NCBI RefSeq assembly: GCF_043555975.1
Contig: NZ_JBIGIA010000007.1
Coordinates: 186,001 to 250,000 of the forward strand
Source of the DNA: Pelomonas nitida
Lineage (GTDB): Bacteria; Pseudomonadota; Gammaproteobacteria; Burkholderiales; Burkholderiaceae_C
Reading direction: 5' to 3'
DNA: 64,000 nt
Shown here: positions 1-7,710 of the stretch, piece after piece
How the letters are laid out: the number at the start of each line of letters is the position of its first letter
How positions within the stretch are numbered: position 1 is the stretch's first letter
Program-made: the position numbers and the translations under genes
Notes under the pieces: model-generated
Databases searched by the model: none
The model's input: only the letters and a program-made list of their open reading frames with translations
What the model was told of the DNA's origin: nothing

Positions 1-565
1 TGGTCGCGCCGGTCACCGACGCGGCCAACAGCTCGGCCACCCATTGATTGCAGTTCTGGTACAGCGTGCTGAACGGATAGGCGTTGGCGCTGTAGCGTGC
101 ATTGAGCAGGCCCAGCGCCAGCGGCTTGTCCAGCGCGGTGGCCGCCAGCGGCGCGGCGGCCTCGGGCGGCAGCAGCAGCACGCTGACGTAGCCAACGTCG
201 GCTGCGTCGCCGCCACTGATGAAGCCGGCCAGGCCCTGGTCGAACAGGCGCGGCGCCCGCTCGGCGCAGGCGTAGTAGAGCTGGCGCACGGCCCAGGGTG
301 TGTCCAGCCCGTCGGCCAGCGCGACCGCTGCGTGCGAGTAACGCAGCCCGAAGCGGGACAGGTCGGTGCCTGAGCGCGCGATCAGCGCGGCCGGCGTGCC
401 TGACGCGGCCAGTGCCTCGCGCACGACGGCGGCAAAGCGCAGCAGCCGGTGCTGCTGCTCGGCCGTCATGGGGGTGTGGCGATCGCAGCCCTGCGGCGGC
501 AGAGAACCCGCCTGGGCGGCACCCACCAGCCACGCGAGGGCCGCCGCGCAGGCGGCGCGAATCAA
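1..565 (-). CDS. DUF2145 family secreted protein, C-terminal end outside window
   Basis: Reading leftward from a TTG at 565 gives 188 residues that stay open to the window edge. The start has a short basic and hydrophobic signal-like stretch (IRAACAAALAWLVGAAQAG). It is followed by CDRHTPMT, then RSGTDLSRFGLRYSHAAVAL, and later YQNCNQWVAELL. This His and Cys pattern fits the DUF2145 family of exported proteins, whose function is unknown; a papain-like fold has been suggested for such patterns but I cannot test it. The TTG overlaps the TGA of the upstream gene (562-564), so translation is probably coupled. There is no ATG or GTG near this position, so the start depends on that overlap. The family call is moderately sure. 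Confidence 0.7.
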   Translation of the reverse strand, partial: MIRAACAAALAWLVGAAQAGSLPPQGCDRHTPMTAEQQHRLLRFAAVVREALAASGTPAALIARSGTDLSRFGLRYSHAAVALADGLDTPWAVRQLYYACAERAPRLFDQGLAGFISGGDAADVGYVSVLLLPPEAAAPLAATALDKPLALGLLNARYSANAYPFSTLYQNCNQWVAELLAASVTGAT

Positions 566-993
566 GGCTTGACGACGCGGGCGCTCATTTCGCGCGCCCA
601 GGCATCTTCCAGAACCAGGAAGAAGGCCTTGCCGGTGTCGGCATGTGCAAAGGCCGTGCCGTAGGGCTGGGCGGTCGCCTGCAGTTCATCGCCGACGTTG
701 ACGGTGCGCGCAGCCATGGCTTGTTCGGGCACGGTCAGCTCGACCGCTTGGGCACCATCACGCGCCAGCGTCAGGCGCAGCTTGCCGGCGTCGGCCTGCG
801 CCACATCGGTGACGCGGTAGCGGCCTTCAGCGCGCTTCTCGTCGCCGCCGCTGCTGCCGGAGGAGGCCTTGAACGAGTCGGACACGCTGCCCGAGGCAGA
901 GGAGCCCGCGTCGGCGGCCGACGAGGCGAAGGACGCGGCGTTGGCCGTGGTGGCGGCCGCCAGGGCCAGGGAGGCAATGAAGACGAAGCGCAT
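562..993 (-). CDS. Small exported protein, function unknown
   Basis: The gene encodes 143 residues. The N-terminus MRFVFIASLALAAATTANA looks like a Sec signal peptide cleaved after ANA. A Ser/Ala-rich low-complexity stretch (about residues 20-50) leads into a compact domain of beta-strand character (RYRVTDVAQADAGKLRLTLA, later AFFLVLEDAWAREM). No known family is recognised. It is the first gene of a two-gene unit with the DUF2145 gene, to which it is joined by a 4-base overlap, so the two products may act together in the periplasm. That link is an inference from position only. Confidence 0.75.
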   Translation of the reverse strand: MRFVFIASLALAAATTANAASFASSAADAGSSASGSVSDSFKASSGSSGGDEKRAEGRYRVTDVAQADAGKLRLTLARDGAQAVELTVPEQAMAARTVNVGDELQATAQPYGTAFAHADTGKAFFLVLEDAWAREMSARVVKP

Positions 994-1091
994 CGAAAGG
1001 CTCGCGGTTGTGGAAGGTCTAACGATAGCCTGCGCGCACGGTGACCAGTTGTATGGACTGCGTCAGCTCAGCGGATTTCTGCATGGCGGCC

Positions 1092-1271
1092 TCAACGCGG
1101 CGCGGGCTTGCGCACCCAGGCGTCCATCCAGTCGGACCCCGACAACACGCGGCGCGAGCGCCACATCTCGTCACGGGGCTGCGGCGCCGGGGCCGCCGGT
1201 CGTGCCACCGGCGCGGGCGTGCGCGGCGCGGCGTCCGTGCCGGTGAAGCTGAAGTTGGGAAGGCGTCGCAT
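1092..1271 (-). CDS. Small 59-residue hypothetical protein with a strong Shine-Dalgarno
   Basis: The start ATG is at 1271-1269 and is preceded on the minus strand by AGGAGGAGTACGC, an almost perfect ribosome-binding site at good spacing. The product begins MRRLPNFSFTGTDAAPRT, has a proline/alanine-rich middle and ends in a tryptophan-rich segment (DEMWRSRRV, SGSDWMDAWVRKP). It has no signal peptide or membrane segment. It lies between the mnmE 3' end and the small exported-protein gene, on the same strand as both. I do not recognise the family. The strong ribosome-binding site and the normal high-GC codon use are the evidence that it is real. Confidence 0.65.
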   Translation of the reverse strand: MRRLPNFSFTGTDAAPRTPAPVARPAAPAPQPRDEMWRSRRVLSGSDWMDAWVRKPAPR

Positions 1272-1356
1272 GCGTACTCCTCCTGAAGATGCGGCGAGCC
1301 AAGTTTGCGGCTTGGCCCATCAGGAACGCATCAGATCGACAAAAGGATTACTTGGG

Positions 1357-2721
1357 TTACTTGCCGATGCAGAAGTTGCTGAAGATGACCCCCAGCAGCT
1401 CGTCGGCCGAGAACGCGCCGGTGATCTCGCCCAGCGCGTCGTGGGCCAGGCGCAGCTCTTCGGCCAGCAGGTCCAGCGCCGCGTCGCGCTGCTCGGCGAT
1501 GGCGCGCGCCAACGCCAGGTGCTCGGCCGTACGGGCCAGTGCCTGCACATGGCGTTCGCGGGCGATGAACAAGCCCTCGGGCACGGCCTGCCAGCCTGCC
1601 GTCTTCAGCAGGCGCTGGCGCAGCGTCTCCAGGCCTGCGCCGGTCTTCAAGCTCAGCGCCAGCTCGCCGGCCGGCGGCGTGCCCAGATCCGTCTTGTTGA
1701 ACACCTGCACGATGCGGCCCGCGTCCACGCTGTGCAGCCGCGCACAGATGCGCTCGTCCTCGGCTTCGTAGTCGGGCAGGCCCACGCGGCCCAGGTCGTG
1801 CAGGAACAGCACGACGTCGGCGTCCGCAATCGCATCCCACGAGCGAGAGACGCCGATGCGCTCGACCTCGTCGGCGGTCTCGTCGCGCAGGCCGGCGGTG
1901 TCGGTGATGTGCAGCGGCACGCCCTCGATCTGGATGGTCTGGCTGACCTTGTCGCGCGTGGTGCCCGGAATGGGCGTGACGATGGCCAGCTCCGCGCCGG
2001 CCAGCGCGTTCAGCAGCGAGCTCTTGCCCACATTGGGTTGCCCGGCGAGCACCACCTTCAGCCCGTCACGCAGCAAGGCGCCCTGGCGGGTGCGGGCCTG
2101 CACGCCGCTCAACTGCGCGGCCAGACGATCCAGCCGGCCGAAGGCGTGGGCCTTCTCGAGGAAGTCGATCTCCTCCTCGGGAAAATCCAGCGTCGCCTCC
2201 ACCAGCATGCGCAGCTGGATGAGCTGATCGCGCAGCACGCCCACCTCGCGGCTCAACGCGCCCCCCAGCGATCGACTGGCACTGCGCGCGGCGGCCTCGG
2301 TACTGGCGTCGATGAGGTCGGCCACGGCCTCGGCCTGGGCCAGGTCGAGCTTGCCGTTCAGGAAGGCGCGCTGCGTGAACTCGCCGGGCTCGGCCAGGCG
2401 TACGTTCAGCCCCGCCTCGATGACCCGCGCCAGCAGCAGCTGCATGACGACGGCGCCACCGTGGGCCTGCAGCTCCAGCACATGCTCGCCGGTATAGGAG
2501 TGCGGTGCGGGGAAGTACAGCGCGAGGCCCTGGTCGATCGCCGTGCCGGCCGCGTCGCGGAACGGCAGGTAGGTCGCCTCGCGCGGCTTCAGCGCGCGGC
2601 CGCAAACGGCCTCGATGAGCGGCGCCAGGTCTTGCGCAGACGACACGCGCACGATGCCCACCGCCCCGCGGCCTGGAGCAGTGGCGATGGCAGCGATGGG
2701 GTCGGCGTGGCGAGACAGCAT
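1357..2721 (-). CDS. mnmE: tRNA modification GTPase MnmE
   Basis: MnmE works with MnmG to add the (carboxymethyl)aminomethyl group to U34 of certain tRNAs. The 454-residue product has the expected order: an N-terminal folate-binding domain (start MLSRHADPIAAIATAPGRG), a helical domain, and an inserted Ras-like GTPase. Visible GTPase motifs are GQPNVGKSSLLN (G1), DTAGLRD (G3) and NKTDL (G4). The protein ends with FCIGK, the invariant C-terminal motif whose cysteine is needed for modification. The length is typical. It is the last large gene of the leftward rpmH-rnpA-yidD-yidC series, separated from yidC by a terminator-like hairpin, so it may have its own promoter. Confidence 0.97.
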   Translation of the reverse strand: MLSRHADPIAAIATAPGRGAVGIVRVSSAQDLAPLIEAVCGRALKPREATYLPFRDAAGTAIDQGLALYFPAPHSYTGEHVLELQAHGGAVVMQLLLARVIEAGLNVRLAEPGEFTQRAFLNGKLDLAQAEAVADLIDASTEAAARSASRSLGGALSREVGVLRDQLIQLRMLVEATLDFPEEEIDFLEKAHAFGRLDRLAAQLSGVQARTRQGALLRDGLKVVLAGQPNVGKSSLLNALAGAELAIVTPIPGTTRDKVSQTIQIEGVPLHITDTAGLRDETADEVERIGVSRSWDAIADADVVLFLHDLGRVGLPDYEAEDERICARLHSVDAGRIVQVFNKTDLGTPPAGELALSLKTGAGLETLRQRLLKTAGWQAVPEGLFIARERHVQALARTAEHLALARAIAEQRDAALDLLAEELRLAHDALGEITGAFSADELLGVIFSNFCIGK

Positions 2722-2902
2722 GGCGGCATTGTCGAACCTCTGCCGCGCGCCGCTGGTGAGCCGCGCTCAGGGCTCTGGCGATTCTGTCGGGCGGCGGTGC
2801 CGGCGCTGGCGCGGGGGGAGGCCCGGCGCGAGGCGCTCTCGTGAGCACCGGCCGGGCCGATGTGCTGCCCCCGCAACGCCATTGAAGCGCCGGCAACAGG
2901 CG

Positions 2903-2930
2903 AAAAAAAGCCCCCGGCTGGCGGGGGCTC
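2903..2930 (-). terminator. Rho-independent terminator after yidC
   Basis: On the minus strand the sequence reads AGCCCCCGCCAGCCGGGGGCT followed by seven T residues. It lies just after the yidC stop codon. The stem is GC-rich and the T run is perfect, so it is a textbook terminator for the leftward yidC transcript. Confidence 0.85.
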
Positions 2931-2945
2931 GTTCGACAGCGTGTA

Positions 2946-4634
2946 TCAGTTCACGCCCAATCGCTTGTTGATCACCCATTGCTGGGCGATCGACAGGATG
3001 TTGTTCGTCAGCCAGTACAGCACCAGGCCCGACGGGAAGACGAAGAACATGACGCCGAAGGCCACCGGCATGATCCACATCATCTTCTGCTGCATCGGGT
3101 CTTGCGCAGGCGGGTTCAGCCAGACCTGGAACAGGCTCGACGCCATCATCAGCAGCGGCAGGATGAAGTAGGGGTCACGCACCGACAGGTCGGTGATCCA
3201 CAGGATCCACGGCGCCTGGCGCATCTCGACGGTGGACAGCAGCACCCAGTACAGCGCCATGAAGATGGGCATCTGCGCAAAGATGGGCAGGCAGCCGCCG
3301 ATGGGGTTGATCTTCTCCTCGCGGTAGATCTTCATCATCTCCTGCTGCATTTCCTGCGGCTTGTCCTTGTAGCGCTCCTTGAGCGCATTGATGCGCGGCG
3401 CGACGGCCTTCATGCGGGCCATGGACTTGTAGGCGCTGGCGTTCAGCCAGTACAGCGCCGCCTTCAGCAGCACGACCAGCGCGACGATGGTCCAGCCCCA
3501 GTTGCCGATGAGGCCGTGCAGCCTGTCCAGCAGCCAGAACAGCGGCTCGGCAATGATGGTCAGCACGCCGTAGTCCTTGACGCGCTCCAGGCCCGGGGCG
3601 AGCGCCGACAGCTTGTTCTCTTCCTGCGGGCCGGCAAACAGCGTGGCGCTTTGCGTGGCGGTAGCGCCGGGGGCCAGCGTGGGCAGCGTGAACACCATGC
3701 CGGTGGCGTAGGTGCTGTCGGGCTGCTTGCGCACGAAGAACTCGCGGTTGCCGGCCTCCGTGACGAGCCAGGCGCTGGCGAAGTAGTGCTGCACCATCGA
3801 GACCCAGCCGTCGCCGGCCTGCTTCTCGATGTCGACCTTGCCCTTGTCGATGTCCTCGAACTTGATGGTCTTGAACTTGGCCTTGTCGTTGTAGATGGCC
3901 GGCCCCGTGAAGCTGGGCGTGAAGCCCGCGCCACCGTGGACGATGCTGCCGTCACGCACCAACTGCAGATAGACCTGCGGCGTGACCGGGGCGCCGCCGG
4001 CGTTGACGATCTCGTGGGTGACGCCCACCGTGTAGACGCCGCGCTTGAACGTGTAGGTCTTGACCAGCTTGACGCCGCCGACCTCGGCCGACTCCAGGCG
4101 CAGCTTGACCTCGTCCTGGCCACTCTTGAGTTCCCGATCGCCGGCGGCGGCCGTCATCGGCGTCGTATGGCCGGGCAGCGCGCCCTGCGGGCTGACCAGG
4201 CCGGTCTGCGCACGGTAGTGCTGCATCTCGTTGAACAACACCACCGGCTGCGGCGTGAACTCGGGCTTGGTCTGCAGATGCACCATCTGCAGCAGCTGGT
4301 CCGTCACGGTGGGGTCGTACGACGTGAGGTACTTGGGCAACTCGGCGCGGACGATGTCGCCACCCAAGGTGTCCACAGTGACCGTCAGCACATCGGTGCG
4401 GATGGTGATCTTCTCGGACGGCGCAGCCGGGGCCGTGGCCGTGGCTGGCAAGGCACCAGCCGTGGCGGCCGGAGTGCCCGACGAAGCAGCGCCCGCTGGC
4501 GCCGAGGCCACGGCCTTGGGCGCCGGCGGCGCGAACATCGAGGGGTGCCCGTTGTGCTTCTGCCAGCCGTCCCAGAGCAGGACGAGCGACATGGTGAACA
4601 CCACCCACAGCACGGTGCGGCGAATATCAGTCAT
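2946..4634 (-). CDS. yidC: Membrane protein insertase YidC
   Basis: YidC inserts and folds inner-membrane proteins, alone or with SecYEG. The 562-residue protein has an N-terminal membrane anchor (RRTVLWVVFTMSLVLLWDGW), an Ala/Pro linker, a large periplasmic beta domain (about residues 80-350), and the conserved C-terminal insertase core with five membrane segments. The core contains the expected conserved stretch NPIGGCLPIFAQMPIFMALY. The length is typical of proteobacterial YidC. Its start overlaps the 3' end of yidD by 8 bases, which points to translational coupling in the conserved rpmH-rnpA-yidD-yidC cluster. Confidence 0.97.
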   Translation of the reverse strand: MTDIRRTVLWVVFTMSLVLLWDGWQKHNGHPSMFAPPAPKAVASAPAGAASSGTPAATAGALPATATAPAAPSEKITIRTDVLTVTVDTLGGDIVRAELPKYLTSYDPTVTDQLLQMVHLQTKPEFTPQPVVLFNEMQHYRAQTGLVSPQGALPGHTTPMTAAAGDRELKSGQDEVKLRLESAEVGGVKLVKTYTFKRGVYTVGVTHEIVNAGGAPVTPQVYLQLVRDGSIVHGGAGFTPSFTGPAIYNDKAKFKTIKFEDIDKGKVDIEKQAGDGWVSMVQHYFASAWLVTEAGNREFFVRKQPDSTYATGMVFTLPTLAPGATATQSATLFAGPQEENKLSALAPGLERVKDYGVLTIIAEPLFWLLDRLHGLIGNWGWTIVALVVLLKAALYWLNASAYKSMARMKAVAPRINALKERYKDKPQEMQQEMMKIYREEKINPIGGCLPIFAQMPIFMALYWVLLSTVEMRQAPWILWITDLSVRDPYFILPLLMMASSLFQVWLNPPAQDPMQQKMMWIMPVAFGVMFFVFPSGLVLYWLTNNILSIAQQWVINKRLGVN

Positions 4635-4998
4635 GGAGGGACTCGGAGGAAGAAGACAGCACGCAGGCGCGCGTCATGGAGGGGGAGATCAGCCGGGAGA
4701 ACAGGCGCGGCGCATTGTCAGGCACGGGGTCGTGCCCGCCGTCGCACCACGGCGCACAGCGCAGGATGCGATGCACGGTCAGGTAGCTGCCGACGAGCGC
4801 ACCATGTCTTTCGAGCGCTGCCAATGAGTAGCGCGAGCAGGTCGGCTCGAAGCGGCAGGCGTTGCCCAGCCAGGGGCTGAGCAGCAGCCGGTAGCCACGC
4901 ACGACGGCCATCAACGCGCGGGCGGGCCAACTGGGCCGGGCCAATGCCGCCGTGGCGCCGAGCGCCTGCACGCCTTCGGGCTGCCGGTCCGCGCTCAT
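4627..4998 (-). CDS. yidD: Membrane protein insertion efficiency factor YidD
   Basis: The 123-residue protein carries the YidD core: RGYRLLLSPWLGNACRFEPT, then CSRYSLAALERHG, and RILRCAPWCDGGHDPVP. These hold the conserved cysteines and the amphipathic membrane-binding helix. YidD helps YidC-dependent insertion at the inner membrane. The C-terminus runs about 25 residues past the usual end (RACVLSSSSESLHD) because the frame reads into the yidC start. The ATG overlaps the rnpA stop (ATGA), and the stop overlaps yidC, so all three genes are tightly coupled. Confidence 0.93.
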   Translation of the reverse strand: MSADRQPEGVQALGATAALARPSWPARALMAVVRGYRLLLSPWLGNACRFEPTCSRYSLAALERHGALVGSYLTVHRILRCAPWCDGGHDPVPDNAPRLFSRLISPSMTRACVLSSSSESLHD

Positions 4999-5483
4999 GC
5001 GACGGCCTCCGGCTTGGGCTGCTGAGGCTTCAGCGCGCGATCCAGCAGTTGCGCCAGCTCGGCGCGCACGGCAGCGCGCAGCGCGTCGGACGCCGCGCTG
5101 GGGAATTTCTGGCGGTCAAACGGAGAGCGCAAGCGAACGACCCACATGCCCGGCGGCATGCCGGGGCGCTCCGCGAACGCGGCACGAATCTGGCGCTTCA
5201 AGAGCGCCCGTGTCACCGATCGCTTCGCGTGCCGTTTGGGAACGACAGCGCCCACCCAGCAGCCTTCCGGCGCGCGGGGCGGGACATGTTCCACAACGCT
5301 GTGGGCAGGCTGTGCGTCGCCTGTTGATAACTCGGCCTGAGCTGCGCGCAACCTGGCCGCGTGCCAGGCGCTGGGCGCCGGATCGGCCGAAAGGTGGTGC
5401 AGCGCAAAATGCGCGCTGCGCGCCCGGCTTTGACGGCCGAGCACACGCTCAAAGTCCACCGGGCGGTTCAGCTTGCCGATCAT
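4995..5483 (-). CDS. rnpA: Ribonuclease P protein component
   Basis: RnpA is the protein cofactor of RNase P, which matures tRNA 5' ends. The product begins MIGKLNRPVDFERVLGR and has the basic RNA-binding helix KRSVTRALLKRQIR in place of the more usual KRNRIKRxxRE. It has 162 residues, longer than the roughly 120 of most RnpA proteins. The extra length is an insertion at about residues 40-70 and a C-terminal tail rich in Pro/Lys. It sits between rpmH and yidD as in nearly all bacteria. The identity is secure from context plus motif; the departures from consensus look like normal betaproteobacterial drift. Confidence 0.93.
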   Translation of the reverse strand: MIGKLNRPVDFERVLGRQSRARSAHFALHHLSADPAPSAWHAARLRAAQAELSTGDAQPAHSVVEHVPPRAPEGCWVGAVVPKRHAKRSVTRALLKRQIRAAFAERPGMPPGMWVVRLRSPFDRQKFPSAASDALRAAVRAELAQLLDRALKPQQPKPEAVA

Positions 5484-5538
5484 CGGAGGCCCGGGGGCTG
5501 ACGGCGCACGGAGCGCCGTTCTCGATCAGAGTGCCAGC

Positions 5539-5673
5539 TTAGACGGCCAGGCGCTTGCGGCCCTTGGCGCGGCGAGCGGCGATGACGGCACGGCCGCCAC
5601 GCGTCTTCATGCGCACGAGGAAGCCGTGGGTACGGGCGCGGCGGGTCTTGGAGGCTTGGTAAGTACGCTTCAT
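5539..5673 (-). CDS. rpmH: 50S ribosomal protein L34
   Basis: The 44-residue protein MKRTYQASKTRRARTHGFLV... is L34 over its full length, ending GRKRLAV. The start ATG at 5673-5671 is preceded by AAGGGG. A longer in-frame start upstream is unlikely because L34 always begins MKRTYQ. It is the first gene of the leftward operon and lies beside the dnaA promoter region. Confidence 0.98.
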   Translation of the reverse strand: MKRTYQASKTRRARTHGFLVRMKTRGGRAVIAARRAKGRKRLAV

Positions 5674-5782
5674 GAGAAACCCCTTCGGAGGTTTTTGAGG
5701 GTTTGTGCAGGCTGGGCACAGCGGTTGGCGCCCGGCGAAAAAGCGCACGGGCGAGCCAGTCGCTTGTGCGCGAAAACCCGGC

Positions 5783-5811
5783 ATTACAGCAGAAGCCGGC
5801 GAAGCGGTCAA
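5783..5811 (-). promoter_or_regulatory. Sigma-70 promoter for the rpmH-rnpA-yidD-yidC series
   Basis: On the minus strand TTGACC (5811-5806) is separated by exactly 17 bases from TGTAAT (5788-5783), a 5 of 6 match to both consensus boxes. It lies about 110 bases upstream of the rpmH start, points into it, and has no competing gene between. Confidence 0.65.
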
Positions 5812-5845
5812 TAAGTCCCCCGTCTCAAGGCGGGTTTGCCGGGGA

Positions 5846-5874
5846 TTGACCCCTCTCCAAATTCTGTGGATAAC
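5846..5874 (+). promoter_or_regulatory. Probable dnaA promoter overlapped by a DnaA box
   Basis: TTGACC (5846-5851) and GATAAC (5869-5874) are spaced by 17 bases and point toward dnaA. The -10 box overlaps a perfect DnaA box, TGTGGATAA (5865-5873), the reverse complement of TTATCCACA. Overlap of this kind would let DnaA repress its own gene, which is known for dnaA in other bacteria; here it is inferred. Confidence 0.55.
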
Positions 5875-5933
5875 CCGTCTTTTGGCAGCGCTGGAACCGT
5901 ACAATCCAGCCGCTCGAAAAGAAGTTTTCCACA
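5865..5933. promoter_or_regulatory. DnaA-box region next to dnaA, part of a possible oriC
   Basis: A perfect DnaA box (TGTGGATAA, 5865-5873) and a one-mismatch box (TTTTCCACA, 5925-5933) lie between rpmH and dnaA. The gene order around them is the usual setting of the replication origin in this order. Only two boxes and no clear AT-rich unwinding region are visible, so this may be only the autoregulatory part and the true origin may lie elsewhere. Confidence as an origin is therefore limited. Confidence 0.4.
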
Positions 5934-7442
5934 ATGAGCCAAGAAGAACAGACGGTGGACCGAGCGCAGACCTTTGAAGCGAGCATGGTGGGCATGGGGG
6001 CGGCAGACTGGGCCGCGGACCTGTGGCGGCGCGGTTGCGAACGGCTGGCCACCGAACTGCCCGAGCAGCAGTTCAACACCTGGATCCGCCCGCTACCGCC
6101 CGCCACCGTGGCCGGCGACAGCGGCGATGGCCTGGTGGCCACGCTGAAAGTGCCCAACCATTTCAAGCGCGACTGGATCCGCCGGCAATACGCCGCCCGC
6201 ATCGAGGCCATCCTGACCGAACTGGCGGGCCGGCCGACACGCCTGGAACTCGCACTGGCTGCCCGGGACGCCGCTGCGGCACCCGCCAGCGTCGCTGCGC
6301 CGGCGATGCCTCAGCCACACCAGCCGGCAGCGCCGGCCCAGGCTGCGGAGCCCAGCGCAGCACTGCGGCCGGTCGTCAACACGCCGACCATCGTGCTGCC
6401 GTCGCAGGCGCCGGCCTCAGCCAAGCACCGCATCAACCCGCAGCTCACCTTCGACACGCTGGTGCCGGGCCGCGCCAACCAGATGGCCCGCACCGCCGCG
6501 CTGCACGTGGCCGGCGCACCGGGCATCACCTACAACCCGCTGTTCATCTACGGCGGCGTGGGCCTGGGCAAGACCCACCTGATCCACGCCGTCGGCAACG
6601 CGCTGCTGAAGGACCGCCCCGACGCCCGGGTGCTGTACCTGCACGCCGAGCAGTTCATCTCCGACGTCGTCAAGAACTACCAGCGCAAGACCTTCGACGA
6701 GCTCAAGGCCAAGTACCACTCGCTGGACCTGCTGCTCATCGACGATGTGCAGTTCTTCGCCGGCAAGGACCGCACGCAGGAAGAGTTCTTCAACGCCTTC
6801 GAGGCGCTGCTGGCCAAGCGGGCGCACATCATCATGACGTCGGATACCTACCCCAAGGGGCTGGTGGACATCGACGAGCGCCTCACGAGCCGCTTCGACG
6901 CCGGCCTGACCGTGGCCATCGAGCCGCCCGAGCTGGAAATGCGGGTGGCCATCCTGATCAAGAAGGCCGACGCCGAAGGCACGCCCATGCCCGAGGATGT
7001 GGCCTTCTTCATCGCCAAGAACGTGCGCGCCAACGTCCGCGAGCTGGAAGGCGCGCTGCGCAAGGTGCTGGCCTATGCGAAGTTCTCGCACAAGGAAATC
7101 ACCATCACGCTGGCCCGCGAGGCGCTGAAAGACCTGCTTTCCATCCAGAACCGCCAGATCGGTGTGGAAAACATCCAGAAAACGGTGGCCGACTTCTACA
7201 AGATCAAGGTCGCCGACATGTACTCCAAGAAGCGGCCAGCCAGCATCGCCCGGCCGCGTCAGATCGCGATGTACCTGGCCAAGGAGCTGACGCAAAAGAG
7301 CCTGCCCGAGATCGGCGAGCTGTTCGGCGGCCGAGACCACACGACCGTGCTGCACGCCGTGCGCAAGATCGGCGGCGAGCGCCAGAAGAACAGCGAGCTG
7401 AACCAGCAGCTGCACGTGCTGGAGCAGACGCTGAAGGGCTGA
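5934..7442 (+). CDS. dnaA: Chromosomal replication initiator DnaA
   Basis: DnaA binds DnaA boxes and opens the origin. The 502-residue protein has an N-terminal DnaB-interaction domain (contains EQQFNTWIRPL), a Pro/Ala-rich linker of about 65 residues, an AAA+ domain with Walker A GGVGLGKTHL and Walker B LLIDDVQF, and a C-terminal DNA-binding domain with the signature GGRDHTTVLHAVRKI. The N-terminus is slightly extended (MSQEEQTVDRAQTFEASM) compared with typical forms. The ATG follows directly after a DnaA-box-like sequence. It is the first of dnaA-dnaN-gyrB. Confidence 0.97.
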   Translation: MSQEEQTVDRAQTFEASMVGMGAADWAADLWRRGCERLATELPEQQFNTWIRPLPPATVAGDSGDGLVATLKVPNHFKRDWIRRQYAARIEAILTELAGRPTRLELALAARDAAAAPASVAAPAMPQPHQPAAPAQAAEPSAALRPVVNTPTIVLPSQAPASAKHRINPQLTFDTLVPGRANQMARTAALHVAGAPGITYNPLFIYGGVGLGKTHLIHAVGNALLKDRPDARVLYLHAEQFISDVVKNYQRKTFDELKAKYHSLDLLLIDDVQFFAGKDRTQEEFFNAFEALLAKRAHIIMTSDTYPKGLVDIDERLTSRFDAGLTVAIEPPELEMRVAILIKKADAEGTPMPEDVAFFIAKNVRANVRELEGALRKVLAYAKFSHKEITITLAREALKDLLSIQNRQIGVENIQKTVADFYKIKVADMYSKKRPASIARPRQIAMYLAKELTQKSLPEIGELFGGRDHTTVLHAVRKIGGERQKNSELNQQLHVLEQTLKG

Positions 7443-7710
7443 GCACCGCCCCAGGCTCGCGCCGCTGAGCGCCAGCCGAACCAGACCGGTCTGCAAAGCT
7501 CGGCGGACCGATCGCCCAGCACGCCGCCTGGGCGGGCCGGGCGAAGCCAGCGCCCCGCCCGTCGACTCGGGTTGACCCGTAGATCTCACGACGACCCGCC
7601 AGTCCGGCGGTGCACCCATTCCGGGCGACAATCGCTGCTTCACGCGCGCGCGCGTTTTTGGGGCTTGGCCCCGGCGAAATTTCCCCCAGATCCCCTCCGA
7701 AGAGGCCCTC

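Noticed and set aside
2979..4880. Long open frames antisense to yidC, hsdR, mnmE, gdhA and others
   Set aside because: They are Arg/His/Gly-rich reading-frame shadows of GC-rich genes and lack start signals; the opposite strand has clear conserved proteins.
6023..7468. Arg/Pro-rich frame overlapping dnaA in another phase
   Set aside because: It follows dnaA codon periodicity and has the composition of a shifted GC-rich frame.
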